Shown piece by piece: positions 1 through 10,767 of a stretch of 63,955 nucleotides of DNA (positions are counted from its first letter, which is position 1; each line of letters starts with the position of its first letter). The notes under the pieces were generated by a model that saw only the letters and a program-made list of their open reading frames with translations, did not search any database and was not told the origin of the DNA. This DNA is from Entamoeba invadens IP1. Lineage: Eukaryota > Evosea > Mastigamoebida > Endamoebidae. The stretch spans positions 41,610 through 105,564 of the forward strand of contig NW_004191622.1 in NCBI RefSeq assembly GCF_000330505.1. Direction: 5' to 3'. The position numbers were made by a program, and so were the translations under genes.

Positions 1-182
1 TAATTGTTCTTATTCAAACTATATTTGCGTTTCGATTGTTTTTTCATGAAAATGTGTTGTTCTCATAACAGATAAATATGAGATTCGATTTTATAATATA
101 AGATAAGAGGTAAAATAGTGACAAATTTTTATAATGGCAATAAATACACAATCAAAACTTTATATAAATATTTCAATTGAAT

Positions 183-3100
183 ATGAAAAGAGTTGATGTC
201 TTCTCAATGCAAATTATTGCAAAGTACTTTCTTGTTTTCTCGGATTATTTTTCTATCATCCAAGTTTGCAAGAAATACGAGTTTTTACTTGATCGTTTTC
301 GTATCAACCCCATCCGAATAAGCCCAGAGTCCAAACCGTTATTTACACACATTCAAACTCAAATTGTATATACTCCATATGACATCATCGTCCCAGTTGA
401 TCGTCATATCTTTCTTTATTTTGTTACTTATAAAGAGTACAAAGAGAAAAACACACAATTTGAAGTGTACAAAAACGTCCGCTTTACAACAGAAGATATT
501 GAAAAATATGGATCAAAAATACCAGAAGAAATCTCACAACTTGGTGATTATCTTTACTTCCAAAATATGGACTTAAAGAGTGTCCAAATACCATCAAAAG
601 TCACTAAAATTGGGGAGTGGACTTTTAATGAATGTGGTCTGACGAAAATCGAAATTCCATCTACTGTCAAAGTGATTCAATATAATTCATTTGGATCGTG
701 TGGTGCATTAAAAGTAGTCAAACTACCAGAAAATATCACGGTAATACCAAAATCGTGTTTTGAAAATTGCACCGAACTTGAAAATATCAACTTTCCTGAA
801 AGTCTTCAATTTATTGATGATTGTGCTTTTTTACAAGCAAAACTAGTCAATGTCGTTATACCCAATAAGTGTGAAATTGGTTACAGTTGTTTTGCAATGA
901 ACTCAAATTTGACTCGAATTGTGTTAAATGGAGTTTCATGTATTCCGGACTTTCTCTGTGACTCTTGTTCCAGTCTCAAAAGAGTTGAAGTTTCTAAAAA
1001 GTTGATTGAAATTGGTGAATTTGCATTTGCGCGATGTGAAAGTCTTGAGAACTTCGATTTCAATGAAGATTTAAAATATATCGGAAACTTTGCTTTTAAA
1101 TATTGTAAACAACTCAAAATCGCACATTTGAAAAAGAAAGTGTGTTATGTTGGTACGTTTGCATTTATGGGATGTGAAAAATTGGAAGAAATTGTTATTG
1201 AAAACAAAAATGTTTTTGTTGGTATTGGTGTGATAGAAAAATGTGATAGGCTTACTAAAATATCAATTCCGTTTGACACAAATAAGATTGAATTTGAAAT
1301 AACAGAAAATGAGTTAACAATATTAAATAAATTGGACTTAAAAAGTGTTACACAAAGTGTCGATAAAATGTTTTACAGTGAAATTACTGTAGAAAATGAT
1401 AATATGGACTTTTCAGCCATTTCAAAAATCGGGTTGTACGAAAACCAATCAATTACCAACGTTGATTTAAACACTTCATTGGAGCAAGTTGGTATTAATC
1501 AAATTGTATTAAATTCACTTACATCATTGTTTATTCCATCGACCGTTGCACTTGTTAATGATTATTGCATTGGGCGTTGTAATTCTTTGAAGAATTTTGT
1601 TGTTCCAAAATATGCAACTTCAATATGTAAAAATGCAGTTTGCCAAGATTTAATAACACGGATATTGTTTCCTAAGAACACAACACAATTTGATTGCAAA
1701 TTCGAGTGTTGGCAATTTACTGAATTTGAGATACTAAATGGTGTCAAAGAAGTTGAGGAAAACACTTTTTGTGAATGCGACAACTTGGAGAAAATAGTGA
1801 TACCTTCGACAGTGACAAAAATCAATGAAAACTTTGTGGTCAAATGCACTAAACTCTCTGAAATTGAAATACTGAAAAACGACAATAATTCAAACTTGTT
1901 GGACGTAGAAAAGGTGATTCTGAAAAATCAAAAACTGCCGAACGACTTGTTAGAAATCCCTGAGTATATAGACACGTTGTATGCTTGTATGAATTTTGCA
2001 GAAAATGTGACTCAAATTAATGTGCCAAGTACCATCACTAAAATTGAAAACAGTGCTTTTTCTGAAGTTAACAATTTGTGTGTGTTAACACTTCCAGACA
2101 CTTTAAAAGAGATTGGAAAACACATCTTTTCTCACAACATTAAATTAACAAAAATTGATATCGGCAACAACACACAAAATGAATTTGATAAGTTCGTTGT
2201 GAGTTATTGTTGCCACTTGAGACTTCTCAATTATGGGTATCATTTCAATAATATTGAATTGATTATTTCAGACGTTGAAAATGTTGGCAATACTTTCGAT
2301 GTAACTAAAGTGCGAAAGTTTGCAACGACATCGGTATTAAATACTCAACTGTTTGATAATGTCCCACCACTAGTAACTGAATACTGTGATTTGTTGTTGA
2401 ATACAAAACACTTGATTATTCCAAGTGAAGTCACTGAAATGATTGAATACAGTTGTGTAAATATGCCAATCCACACAGTCAAATTTTTAAATGTTCCTGT
2501 GATAGCAAAAGGCGCGTTTTCTCAATGTCATTATTTAACACAAATTGTTTTTAATGAAACATTGAAACGTATTAAGAAATACGCGTTTGAGTCATGTTTA
2601 TCACTGAAAGACATAGTTCTTCCAAAAAGTCTTCAAAATGTTGGGAGTTTTGTGTTTGAGGGATGTTATTTACTCACAAAAGTGTCATGTGAAAATGAAA
2701 ATGTTATTTATGGAACAAAGTGTTTAGCTTTCTGTGTTTCACTGAAAAAAGTTCCAGTTATAACGAATATGGGCGTTGCGATGTTCTTTGAGTGCAAATC
2801 ACTTTCTCAAATTTCGCTGAGTGAAAATTGTAAAGAAATTTCCGACTTTGCGTTCTTTAGATGTTTGTCACTCACAAAAATTGATATCCCAAAAAGCGTC
2901 ACAAAAATTGGAGTTTTTAGTTTTAGAAAGTGTGTCGCACTGAGAGAAATTGAAATCCCAAAGAGTGTTGAAATAATTGAGGATGGCGCGTTTTATGACT
3001 GCAAAAACATTAAAAAGGTTGTTATAGATAATTCGAATGTTATGTGTGGAGTTGATGTGTTTGAGGGTTGTGAGGAAATCACAACACTGCAAATTGGCAA

Positions 3101-3575
3101 CGAAAAAGAAAAGTACCAATTTGAAGTGAGTTACTCGTTTTATTTACAAATGAAGAATATACACATTTATTGTGAGAATGTAGTAGTGAAGAGAAGTGAT
3201 GTTCTTAAATATGGCACTGCAAAAATGATAAATGAAATTCAAATGAACAAGTTAATTCACAGACTTGACGAAGGCTGCTTTTTCATGAATTCTGAGTTAA
3301 CTAAAATTGAAGTTTTAAACAATGTGACTGAAATTGGAAATTTCGCATTTTACAACTGTCTGAATTTGAAAGAAGTCATTTTGCCAACGACTATTGTGGG
3401 AATTCCACATTACTGTTTTGATGGATGTTCAAACTTGAGTTTTATAGAATTGAAAGGAAACATTGAAAAATATGGAATTTGTTGCTTAAATCAGTGTCTT
3501 AATCTAAAAGGCAAAGTTGATATACCAGAGGAGTACTTCGAATCTCAACAAGACGAAAGTGATGAAATTGATTAA
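183..3575 (+). CDS. BspA-like leucine-rich repeat protein (LRR_5 type)
   Basis: A single open frame of 1130 codons. The open frame begins with a TTG two codons earlier, but the first ATG is at 183, which I take as the start. Nearly the whole protein consists of ~23-residue repeats of the Treponema pallidum/BspA type. They are recognisable by recurring cores such as 'IEIPSTVKVI', 'SCF-NC-EL', 'IGEFAFARCESL' and 'VVIPNK', with a regular Cys in the 'F-x-x-C' position. The N-terminal ~45 residues look like the conserved cap of the Entamoeba BspA family (hydrophobic F-box-like segment, then 'NP'). There is no obvious signal peptide and no C-terminal membrane anchor; the tail is acidic. In this family some members are surface exposed despite lacking a signal; the role here is unknown. 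An AT-rich TATATAAATA lies about 20 bases upstream of the start, in line with the very short 5' leaders of Entamoeba. Confidence 0.93.
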   Translation: MKRVDVFSMQIIAKYFLVFSDYFSIIQVCKKYEFLLDRFRINPIRISPESKPLFTHIQTQIVYTPYDIIVPVDRHIFLYFVTYKEYKEKNTQFEVYKNVRFTTEDIEKYGSKIPEEISQLGDYLYFQNMDLKSVQIPSKVTKIGEWTFNECGLTKIEIPSTVKVIQYNSFGSCGALKVVKLPENITVIPKSCFENCTELENINFPESLQFIDDCAFLQAKLVNVVIPNKCEIGYSCFAMNSNLTRIVLNGVSCIPDFLCDSCSSLKRVEVSKKLIEIGEFAFARCESLENFDFNEDLKYIGNFAFKYCKQLKIAHLKKKVCYVGTFAFMGCEKLEEIVIENKNVFVGIGVIEKCDRLTKISIPFDTNKIEFEITENELTILNKLDLKSVTQSVDKMFYSEITVENDNMDFSAISKIGLYENQSITNVDLNTSLEQVGINQIVLNSLTSLFIPSTVALVNDYCIGRCNSLKNFVVPKYATSICKNAVCQDLITRILFPKNTTQFDCKFECWQFTEFEILNGVKEVEENTFCECDNLEKIVIPSTVTKINENFVVKCTKLSEIEILKNDNNSNLLDVEKVILKNQKLPNDLLEIPEYIDTLYACMNFAENVTQINVPSTITKIENSAFSEVNNLCVLTLPDTLKEIGKHIFSHNIKLTKIDIGNNTQNEFDKFVVSYCCHLRLLNYGYHFNNIELIISDVENVGNTFDVTKVRKFATTSVLNTQLFDNVPPLVTEYCDLLLNTKHLIIPSEVTEMIEYSCVNMPIHTVKFLNVPVIAKGAFSQCHYLTQIVFNETLKRIKKYAFESCLSLKDIVLPKSLQNVGSFVFEGCYLLTKVSCENENVIYGTKCLAFCVSLKKVPVITNMGVAMFFECKSLSQISLSENCKEISDFAFFRCLSLTKIDIPKSVTKIGVFSFRKCVALREIEIPKSVEIIEDGAFYDCKNIKKVVIDNSNVMCGVDVFEGCEEITTLQIGNEKEKYQFEVSYSFYLQMKNIHIYCENVVVKRSDVLKYGTAKMINEIQMNKLIHRLDEGCFFMNSELTKIEVLNNVTEIGNFAFYNCLNLKEVILPTTIVGIPHYCFDGCSNLSFIELKGNIEKYGICCLNQCLNLKGKVDIPEEYFESQQDESDEID

Positions 3576-4035
3576 ACATATTAAATGCACAAATAAAATA
3601 ATTAAATAAAATATCAAAGTGATTTTAGTTAAAATAAAAGAATTTAAAAATATAAATTTAAAAATGAAATTTAAATATTAAATAAATATGAATTTCTAAT
3701 TAATTAAACTAATAAAAAAATAAAGTACTATAATAAAATTAAATAAAATAATAATAATTTATTATTAATACTTTAATAATTATTTCTTGTTTTATTATTG
3801 AAACAATTTTTTCGATGAATATTAATTTGAAATTTAATGATATATTTCATAGTTTTAATTTTATAAAAATCATTCGATTTGTATAAAGTAATTGATTTTT
3901 TTATTGTTTTAATTATTAACCCAAATAATTACTCGATACTCAAGCATTATTTAATAATAAACATAAAGAACTTTTTGGAAATAAAATAATTTCATTTGCA
4001 ATGAGGCAAAACATTTTAAAAAAATTATTCACATA

Positions 4036-4274
4036 CAGTGGGAGGAAATATGGGGATGCTAGAGAAAGGAAGATGCTCGTAACTATTGGTTAATTTCAAT
4101 TGAAAAATAATAAAATTACTATTAATTTTAATATAAATTATTAATCAAAAAATTAATAAAATGAAAAATCCAAAATAAATTTATATTAATTATTTATTAT
4201 TAATAATATTAAATTAATTAATATTTAGATTAGCATCCCCCTATTTCTCAGCATCCCACTTTTTCCGTTAACTG
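4036..4274. mobile_element. MITE with CAGT termini and TA target duplication
   Basis: Left end reads CAGTGGGAGGAAATATGGGG and the right end, reverse complemented, reads CAGTTAACGGAAAAAGTGGG. Both are followed by a GGATGCT motif repeated twice within the first ~45 bases. The element is flanked on both sides by TA (4034-4035 and 4275-4276), the target duplication of Tc1/mariner-pogo elements. There is no coding capacity. The two ends are clearly related but diverged, so this is probably an old non-autonomous copy mobilised by a pogo/Tigger-type transposase. Confidence 0.72.
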
Positions 4275-4444
4275 TAAAGGTAATGTTGATAATACTTATT
4301 TTAGTCCAAATAAACAACAAAATTTTAGAATCATTTAGTCAACATATATATGTTTTTGAGGGAGAAACAAAATTATAGTACTTAAAACCTTTTGTGTTTT
4401 AAATCATTTACCACAAAACAATGAAATGTTTAATGATGTGACAA

Positions 4445-4484
4445 TATTTAAGGAACTGTTATTTGTTTAATTACAACTCATTCA
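4445..4484 (+). promoter_or_regulatory. Entamoeba-type core promoter of the 4485 gene
   Basis: TATTTAAGGAACT (TATA-like box running into a GAAC element) lies 28-40 bases before the ATG, and an ACTCATTCA initiator-like sequence sits directly before it. This matches the three-part Entamoeba core promoter (GTATTTAAA, GAAC, AAAAATTCA) known from E. histolytica. It is inferred from pattern only. Confidence 0.4.
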
Positions 4485-4829
4485 ATGGAAGATGTTTATA
4501 TGATTAGTTTGTTGGAAGCACACATTGTAAATAATGAATTAACACATACACATCATACAATCAACACATTAACAATTACTGGAAGTGAGAAAAAAAAATT
4601 TACTAAACCAAAGAAAGTTGTCAAACAACAGAAAATCAAAACTATCAGAAAAGCAACATTATTGAAAAATAAAAATAGGATTTGTTCAGATTTCAACAAA
4701 CTCACACAACTCAATTTAAAAACAATAAACAAAATCAGTTATTACCAGAGAATGTGTCGTGTTTCGTCGTGGATCAAAAACGCAAAAGATGATTGTAAAT
4801 ATCCTCACCCTTCTTTATATAATAATTAA
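4485..4829 (+). CDS. small basic hypothetical protein
   Basis: A 114-aa open frame starting at an ATG immediately after a plausible Entamoeba core promoter, which is the main reason to believe it. The protein is lysine-rich in the middle (KKKFTKPKKVVKQQKIK) and ends with a short aromatic/Cys patch (SYYQRMCRVSSWIKNAKDDC). I recognise no domain. It could be a short DNA- or RNA-binding protein or an unspliced fragment. Codon use is AT-rich like its surroundings, so a chance ORF is not excluded. Confidence 0.5.
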   Translation: MEDVYMISLLEAHIVNNELTHTHHTINTLTITGSEKKKFTKPKKVVKQQKIKTIRKATLLKNKNRICSDFNKLTQLNLKTINKISYYQRMCRVSSWIKNAKDDCKYPHPSLYNN

Positions 4830-5555
4830 TTTTTATTGAGTCGAATATTAATAAACATGAGGAAATAAAATATAAATACTTTACATCATTTTAATAATAA
4901 ATATTGTTTGGCTTAATGTTTTGGGCTATTATTTTACAATGTTAATACAAATTATTATTTGATACTATTATCTTCTTTTAGACTCAATTTTTGATGTCCG
5001 TTTTATAAAATTAATTGTTTGGACAAGTCTTGTTCATTTTTAAGGTGTTAACTATGTGATTGTACACATGTTATTTTACATGACACCACATTTAAATTTG
5101 TCAAGTACATCAAACTGTTTACCAAATTCTTCTATTGACTTTTTGAATTGAATCGAATTATTTGTTTATACTTGCTTTTAACTCAACAATGTATACATTT
5201 ATAAATTGTTAAGACACAAGCAGAACATGTCGAACTGATAATAATTATACAACTAAAATATTTAGAAAACTTATTTTTATACTGAAGTTAAATGGTTTAA
5301 CATAATTATTTTATGATAATTTAATAATAATACAAATTATTATAATAAAACCATATTATTACTATAAATCATAAACCTAAAATAAAATTTATTGTTTAAG
5401 TTTAGTTTAGTATAATTAATTAGTATATTATTTAACAACTATAATAAATCAGATTAAATAACTAAAATATGAATTATTTATAGTAATGTATTATTAAAAA
5501 TACTATACTAAAATAACACATAAACCAAGTTAAAACTGAAAACATGAATTATTTT
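4830..5555. other. AT-rich intergenic region, nothing recognised
   Basis: About 725 bases of A/T-rich sequence with scattered TAATAATA and TATTAAT tracts. I see no ORF with coding character, no inverted-repeat ends and no RNA gene. Confidence 0.6.
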
Positions 5556-6800
5556 TTATTTTTTCTTCTTTCCTGAAGATTTTTTAGATGCTTTTTTGCT
5601 TGGAGCTTTTGGCTTTCCTGCCTTCTTTGTGCTTTTCTTCGATCCGCTCTTTTTAGTCCCAACTTTCTTTGAACCGGCCTTTTTACCGGCCTTTTTAGTT
5701 CCCTTCTTACTTCCCTTTTTACTTCCTGATTTACTTCCTTTCTTTCCACCGCTTTTTCCTTTCTTTCCCACCATTTTCTTTGCTACTTTCATTCCCTTCT
5801 TCATACCTTTTGTAGCTTTTTTGGCAATTTTCTTTCCTTTTTTCATTTGATTCTTAACGTCCTTTCCAACACTCTTACCAAATTCCTTCCCCATTTTCTT
5901 AGCAGTCTTCTTCATATTCTTTGCTGAAAGGTCGAGTTTCCCACCTTTCATCAACTTCTTGGCTGTTTTGCCAAGTTGTTTGCCAACAATGTCTTTAGCT
6001 TTGCCAATGGCGTAGTCTTTAGCAGCACCAAGTGCCTTTTTACCCAAATCTTTGGCTACTTGCTTGGCACCACCTGCTTGGTATGACTTCGACACATCAG
6101 TCGCAGCTTGACTCACTTTAGCACCAACATCTGCAACTTTCTCAACTACATTCGCCGCTTTTTCCACTGTTTTTGCGCCAGCTGCAATGGGTGCAGCAAC
6201 AGCGTTGAGGCCTGGAACAACAGAAGCGACTGTGGCTACTTTACTGACAACTCCAGCGACTTTTCCAACCTTTTTGTGAACATGTTATTCTTGTTTTATT
6301 ACCTTTTGAACCATAATAGAACACTTAAAATGGCATTCCCTATTAATATAACAGACTATAACATGCAATTAAAATACCATTATTTATAGTTTAAAAACTG
6401 TTATTATAAATAAAGGTAAGGTATATTTTATAAATAACAGTGAATTATACAAAATTATATGAGAAGAGCTTATTGAACGATGATAAGTGTTGTTACAATA
6501 AATAGAAAAACAAACAGTGCCTGCGACGTCAGAGACTTTGTTGAGGACATTGGTCACCTTTTCACCATTTTCAGCCATCCATTTGGTTCCTTTGTCAACA
6601 GCGTTTTTAATTCCACTCAATATTTTACCATCCTCAAGTAAATAAGCGGCATCTTCCGAGTCAAAGTACTCGAAGAAGTCGTCAATTTCAGCGTCTGAAG
6701 TCAAGTCCATCATGTCCAATTTATCATTAAAATCAACTTCGTCAACAAAACTGGAACTGACAAGTGTGCACAAGAGTACAAAGCATAGTGCATTAAACAT
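5556..6800 (-). CDS. secreted lysine-rich protein with acidic pro-like segment (two exons)
   Basis: Model: exon 1 6800-6516, intron 6515-6270 (GTTTGT...AAAAAG), exon 2 6269-5556, giving 332 aa. The splice joins 'KVSDVAGT' to 'VGKVAGVVSKVAT' in frame and continues one repetitive amphipathic pattern, which strongly supports the join. Layout: signal peptide (residues 1-17, MFNALCFVLLCTLVSS), strongly acidic segment (~18-60, with FVDEVDFNDKLD and EIDDFFEYFDSED), Ala/Val/Lys amphipathic helical region (~62-200), then a Lys/Gly/Ser tail (~240-332) made of GSKKGTKK/AGKK-type units and ending KKKK. The tail looks like a histone-H1 tail, but the signal peptide argues for secretion or a vacuole. A neutralising acidic pro-segment ahead of a polycationic mature part is an inference. 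The intron is long for Entamoeba and its acceptor is AAG, not TAG. Function unknown. Confidence 0.78.
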
Positions 6801-8994
6801 GCGATATAGTATGGTTAATTAGTACTCAATCTCTTTTCAACAACTACGAAACTAACACCTCTTTTCTCTAATTCTTTTTATACATTTTGTCGGTTTGGAT
6901 GGTACAAGTATAACCCGGTGTCTTAATTCAATTTTGAAAGCTTTTTAATGTCTTGACTGTCAATTCTCAAATTATCTTTGAAACATGTTTTCCACATTAT
7001 TCTTTTTTTCATGTGGAAACTTCGTCCAAGCAAAATATTATTAATGTATTGATGTGTAACACAAAGTTGATTGTGTCACTATCTTGCATAAATTTACGAC
7101 TATAATGTTTGATTTGAATTGTTTGGTTTTTGTTGAGATGTTCGGATAATTGCAACACCCTTCATTTTTTTTCGACAACATTATTTTGGTTTGATAAGAA
7201 GATTCGCTTTCTGGGAAAATACCGAAACCCATTTGAAAATTCCCTTTTCCCCAGACGCAGGTCTCTCGTCTTTAATTTGCATTTCGTTTATCAGCAAAAA
7301 AATGTGGGAACTTTTTCGAATAACAGAAGTTACCCAAAACCCAACACTAAACAACAAAACGCCACTTTTTACTCGAGATAATGAAGAGTTTCTTCTATTA
7401 TTTACCATTTGATAGTCACAATTAGATGATTCATTTTCGTATTAAGTATTGGGACAGGAATAAATGTTACTCTTATTTTATATAATAACCCGAAATAACA
7501 GATGATTGTATCGTTGATTTACGAATTTTTATTCGGCTTCCTAAAAATGCATTTTTACGAAAAAAAGATAAACAAAAAACAACTAAAAAAATGGGAAATA
7601 ATTGAATATTGGTATTTTTGGATTCTTGTCTTTTTTCGTATGAAACTTTTTGCCAACTGATTGCTCTGGAAGATCGACAATAACATTACATTCAGTATAT
7701 GCTGTTTATTTACTAATCATTTGTCGCATTAGTGCTGTATAATAACGGGCACCCACAAATGTTAACTGCCTTTGATAATTCAGTCTATTTTGTCAAAATA
7801 AAACAGCAAAAATAAATAAGGATGGTTCGTTGCTGGATATTATTTTCGTAGTTTTACGTGTTTGTGATTTTGCCGAAATTTTCCTTGATATCATGTTGTT
7901 AATCAAAATATGGAGTGTTCTACGTGATCTTAAAAAGAAGATGTGAATAAAAATGTACCTAGATAATAAAAAAATTACATTAATTTGATTAAATTTTTAA
8001 AATTGTTTTTTCGTTGTTGTTGAAATTATATCACTAATTTGAACACAATTATAAATTAAAAATTGTTAAAAAAATAATTTGGATTTTTTACAATTGATGT
8101 ATTCATGATTGTTCCTTTGAACAAAATGAATTCAAAGTTTGTTAGCAAAACATTTTCAACATCAATACGATGTTTTTACAAGTGTTTATAAAAATACAAT
8201 GTTTTTCTTTCGTTATTACAACAAATAATAACATTGTTAACTACTCAAAAGATTGTAAATTCCAAATCATAATTTAATAAAATGTTGGTTGTAAACATTA
8301 ATAATGAGTTTTCAAACAGTTCTAATGAACAATTTATTATTTCAAAGATGGTTTAATTATCATTGTCATTAATTGATATATAACAAAGATGCATGTCGAT
8401 TACATTTATGTTTATGTATTAATTTGTTTTTGTTATAAAATATATTCGTTTGTATATAATAACTTTATTTTGTTAATAAATAATAAATACAAAAATATGA
8501 CAAATATATTAAAATTTATACCTATCTTTTACATAATTCAAAATATTTAAATAATATATGACATAAAGTTTATTTGTTATATGCAATTTTGTGTCGTTAT
8601 ATAATTCACATTATATTGTTTATTGGCATAGCTTCCTGTCTTTTTATGAATCAAAGTATTAACAGTTAAACAATTTTTTTGAATATATACTAATAAGAAA
8701 TCAAAAGCTCGATTCCGTTTTAAAAGGTACTAAACCGTATAACGAAACAATGTTCAATAATTACAACATAAATTGAATTTTTATTTTCAAGTTTGTATTT
8801 AAAATATGATTGTTTATAATATTTATTAAAGAGATTGGTGTTTAATATGGTTTGATTGGGAATTATACATTATTTCATAACCACTATCAATAAATTTAAA
8901 ATGACACTTCTACCAACTACCAACGTTTTCTAATTTCAAAGATTTATTAAATAATAAACAATAAAAACGGTTGATCCAAAATATTTTTATATTA
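6801..8994. other. gene-poor AT-rich region
   Basis: About 2.2 kb with no supported gene. A stretch at 7130-7410 has overlapping short open frames on both strands and slightly higher GC, but none shows a domain, a plausible start or consistent codon use. The rest is low-complexity A/T DNA. It adjoins the first of three consecutive DNA transposons. Confidence 0.55.
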
Positions 8995-9974
8995 CAGTCG
9001 ATACTCTATCGGATTGGAATGATGGGAAAATGGTTTTTCCCAAGGATTGGAAATTAAAAAAAAATTTTATTTTTAATTTCTATATTTTTTGGCATTATTT
9101 ATTTCTTTTGACAAAAACATAATTTAAAAACGTAAAATGAATATTTTAACAGAACAATAATAAGAGACACGTGTAAACACATTAATTTATTTGTCATTAT
9201 TTATATTTTAATTTGTATGTTAAAAACACATAAACAACATGATGGATTTATTATTGTAGTATCTATTACAATACTTAATATCTTAAAACAAAAAAAAAGA
9301 TTCTCGATATTAAGCAGATAAAAAACAGATACAGTCTGTCTTTAAACGTTATCTGGTACCTTTTGAAACATAAAGATTGGCATATTTTGGGAAGCCGTCT
9401 TTAAAATCCATCTTAATCGTTTTGGTTTTTTTTCACTTTTTACTTAATGCTTAATGTTTTGACAAAATTAAAGCTATTTTATGTCCACCAGATGACGTTA
9501 AAAGACTGACTATATTAGAAATTGCGAATAGATATAATTGTGGTTTAAATGCTTATTTTGTAATATGTAATAATTGCAATTATTATAAAAAAACTTGTGT
9601 TCAACTTATTAGTGAACACTAAGTTGTTCACCAAGTTTTATATTATTATTATAAATCTGTTCTTTGCTATCATTATATTTTATTGTTATAATTTTGGTTT
9701 TAAGATTTTGACAAATCAAATGCATTTATCACCAAAAAATTACTTGTTTATATAGATTGCCAAATTCTTAATTTCAATACTATTAAATTAGATTTTTTTT
9801 ATTCACAAAACCAAAAAAGTAAAAAAGAAAATAAGATTGTATTACACTATTAAGTACTAATTATACGGGTTTTATATTTATAAAATCGGATTGGAACAAG
9901 TTTTGATTGGATATAAAACCAAATCCGATAGAACACCAATCAGATAGAAGTCCAATCAGATAGAGTATCGACTG
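8995..9974. mobile_element. 980-bp non-autonomous pogo/Tigger-style element
   Basis: Both ends begin CAGTCGATACTCTATC followed by a GATTGG motif (left end 8995; right end read on the minus strand from 9974). TA dinucleotides flank it at 8993-8994 and 9975-9976. The right end holds iterated copies of CTATC-K-GATTGG (three in ~60 bases) and the left end has GATTGG twice, as expected for transposase-binding subterminal repeats. The interior is AT-rich and non-coding. The CAGT ends and TA duplication match the Tigger-like element at 10638-12321, but the internal TIR sequence differs, so it belongs to another family. Confidence 0.82.
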
Positions 9975-10036
9975 TATTTTTTAAAACAAGTTTTATCCAT
10001 ATTTTTAAAAAGATATTTTATTATAATATTATAAAA

Positions 10037-10478
10037 GGGACCTACATTGACCACCACCACCTCTTAAAATAGATTTATTTTTTCTATTTCGAATCATATT
10101 CAAATTAAAATTATAGTAAATAGGAAACTGGGATAATATTAGGTCTGGTTCCCGAATTCAAGAAATGCCGAAAAATCACCTCGAGTTAGTGGAAACCGAG
10201 TGAGACGGAGCATTGAAAAGAAGGCTCATAAAGACGCACTCAAACAGTCTGTTTGTGCACCGTTTCACCCACTTTCCAAGTCCTCCCTTGGCGCGGATCC
10301 CCCCTGACCCCCCCGCAAGCGGGGGGGGGGGGGGGAACCACATCCGCGTCCACACAGTACGGACAAGGAAAGTGGGTGACATGGGGACGCACAAACAGTG
10401 GCTGAAAAATGGACTTCCTTCAAAAAACACTCGCGGCAAATATTTTTTTTGGTAAAGGTGGTGGTCAATGTAGGTCCC
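10037..10478. mobile_element. Mutator-like MITE with 9-bp target duplication
   Basis: Left end GGGACCTACATTGACCACCA and right end ...TGGTGGTCAATGTAGGTCCC are perfect inverted repeats of at least 20 bases. The 9-base sequence ATTATAAAA occurs directly outside both ends (10028-10036 and 10479-10487). A 9-bp duplication with GGG ends is the signature of Mutator-like elements. Subterminal inverted segments continue inward (for example CACCCACTTTCC against GGAAAGTGGGTG and GACGCAC on both sides). The interior is GC-rich compared with everything around it and contains a C-rich stretch, GCAAGC, and then 15 consecutive G (10321-10335). The short open frames inside run through the inverted repeats and are not genes. 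Confidence 0.85.
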
Positions 10479-10767
10479 ATTATAAAAACATGAATTAATT
10501 GTATAAAATCTCTATATAAACTTAAATAATTAATTTGAAAAGTAATTGCCAATGTTATTGATGTATTGAAGTTATTTGATTTCGATTATGAAATATATGA
10601 AAAAATACCATTTTAAAAATTGAAGCTGTTCTTACTACAGTCAAACCTCTCAATTTTGACATTTTTAGAAATTGAAAACCTTTTGATTTTGACATTTCAA
10701 GATAACAGAACAACAAGAAAAAACGCAAAAAAGATTTTTAAAAACTTTAAACTTGATAAACAAACAC

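Larger units (their letters stand above)
3576..4484. other. AT-rich intergenic region containing a small MITE
   Basis: Very AT-rich DNA with no supported gene. The only structure I can support is the 239-bp inverted-repeat element at 4036-4274 and the core-promoter-like stretch before 4485. Confidence 0.7.

Noticed and set aside
5596..5850. Phe/Pro/Leu-rich open frame on the plus strand
   Set aside because: It is the exact antisense of the Lys-rich coding tail; the composition is the mirror of AAG-rich codons.
7041..7412. Overlapping open frames on both strands
   Set aside because: Four short frames overlap in the same 370 bases, none with a domain, an Entamoeba-type promoter or consistent codon use. 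They look like by-products of slightly higher GC.
10176..10552. Open frames inside the Mutator-like MITE
   Set aside because: They run through the terminal inverted repeats and the 15-G run, are Pro/Gly artefacts and occur on both strands.
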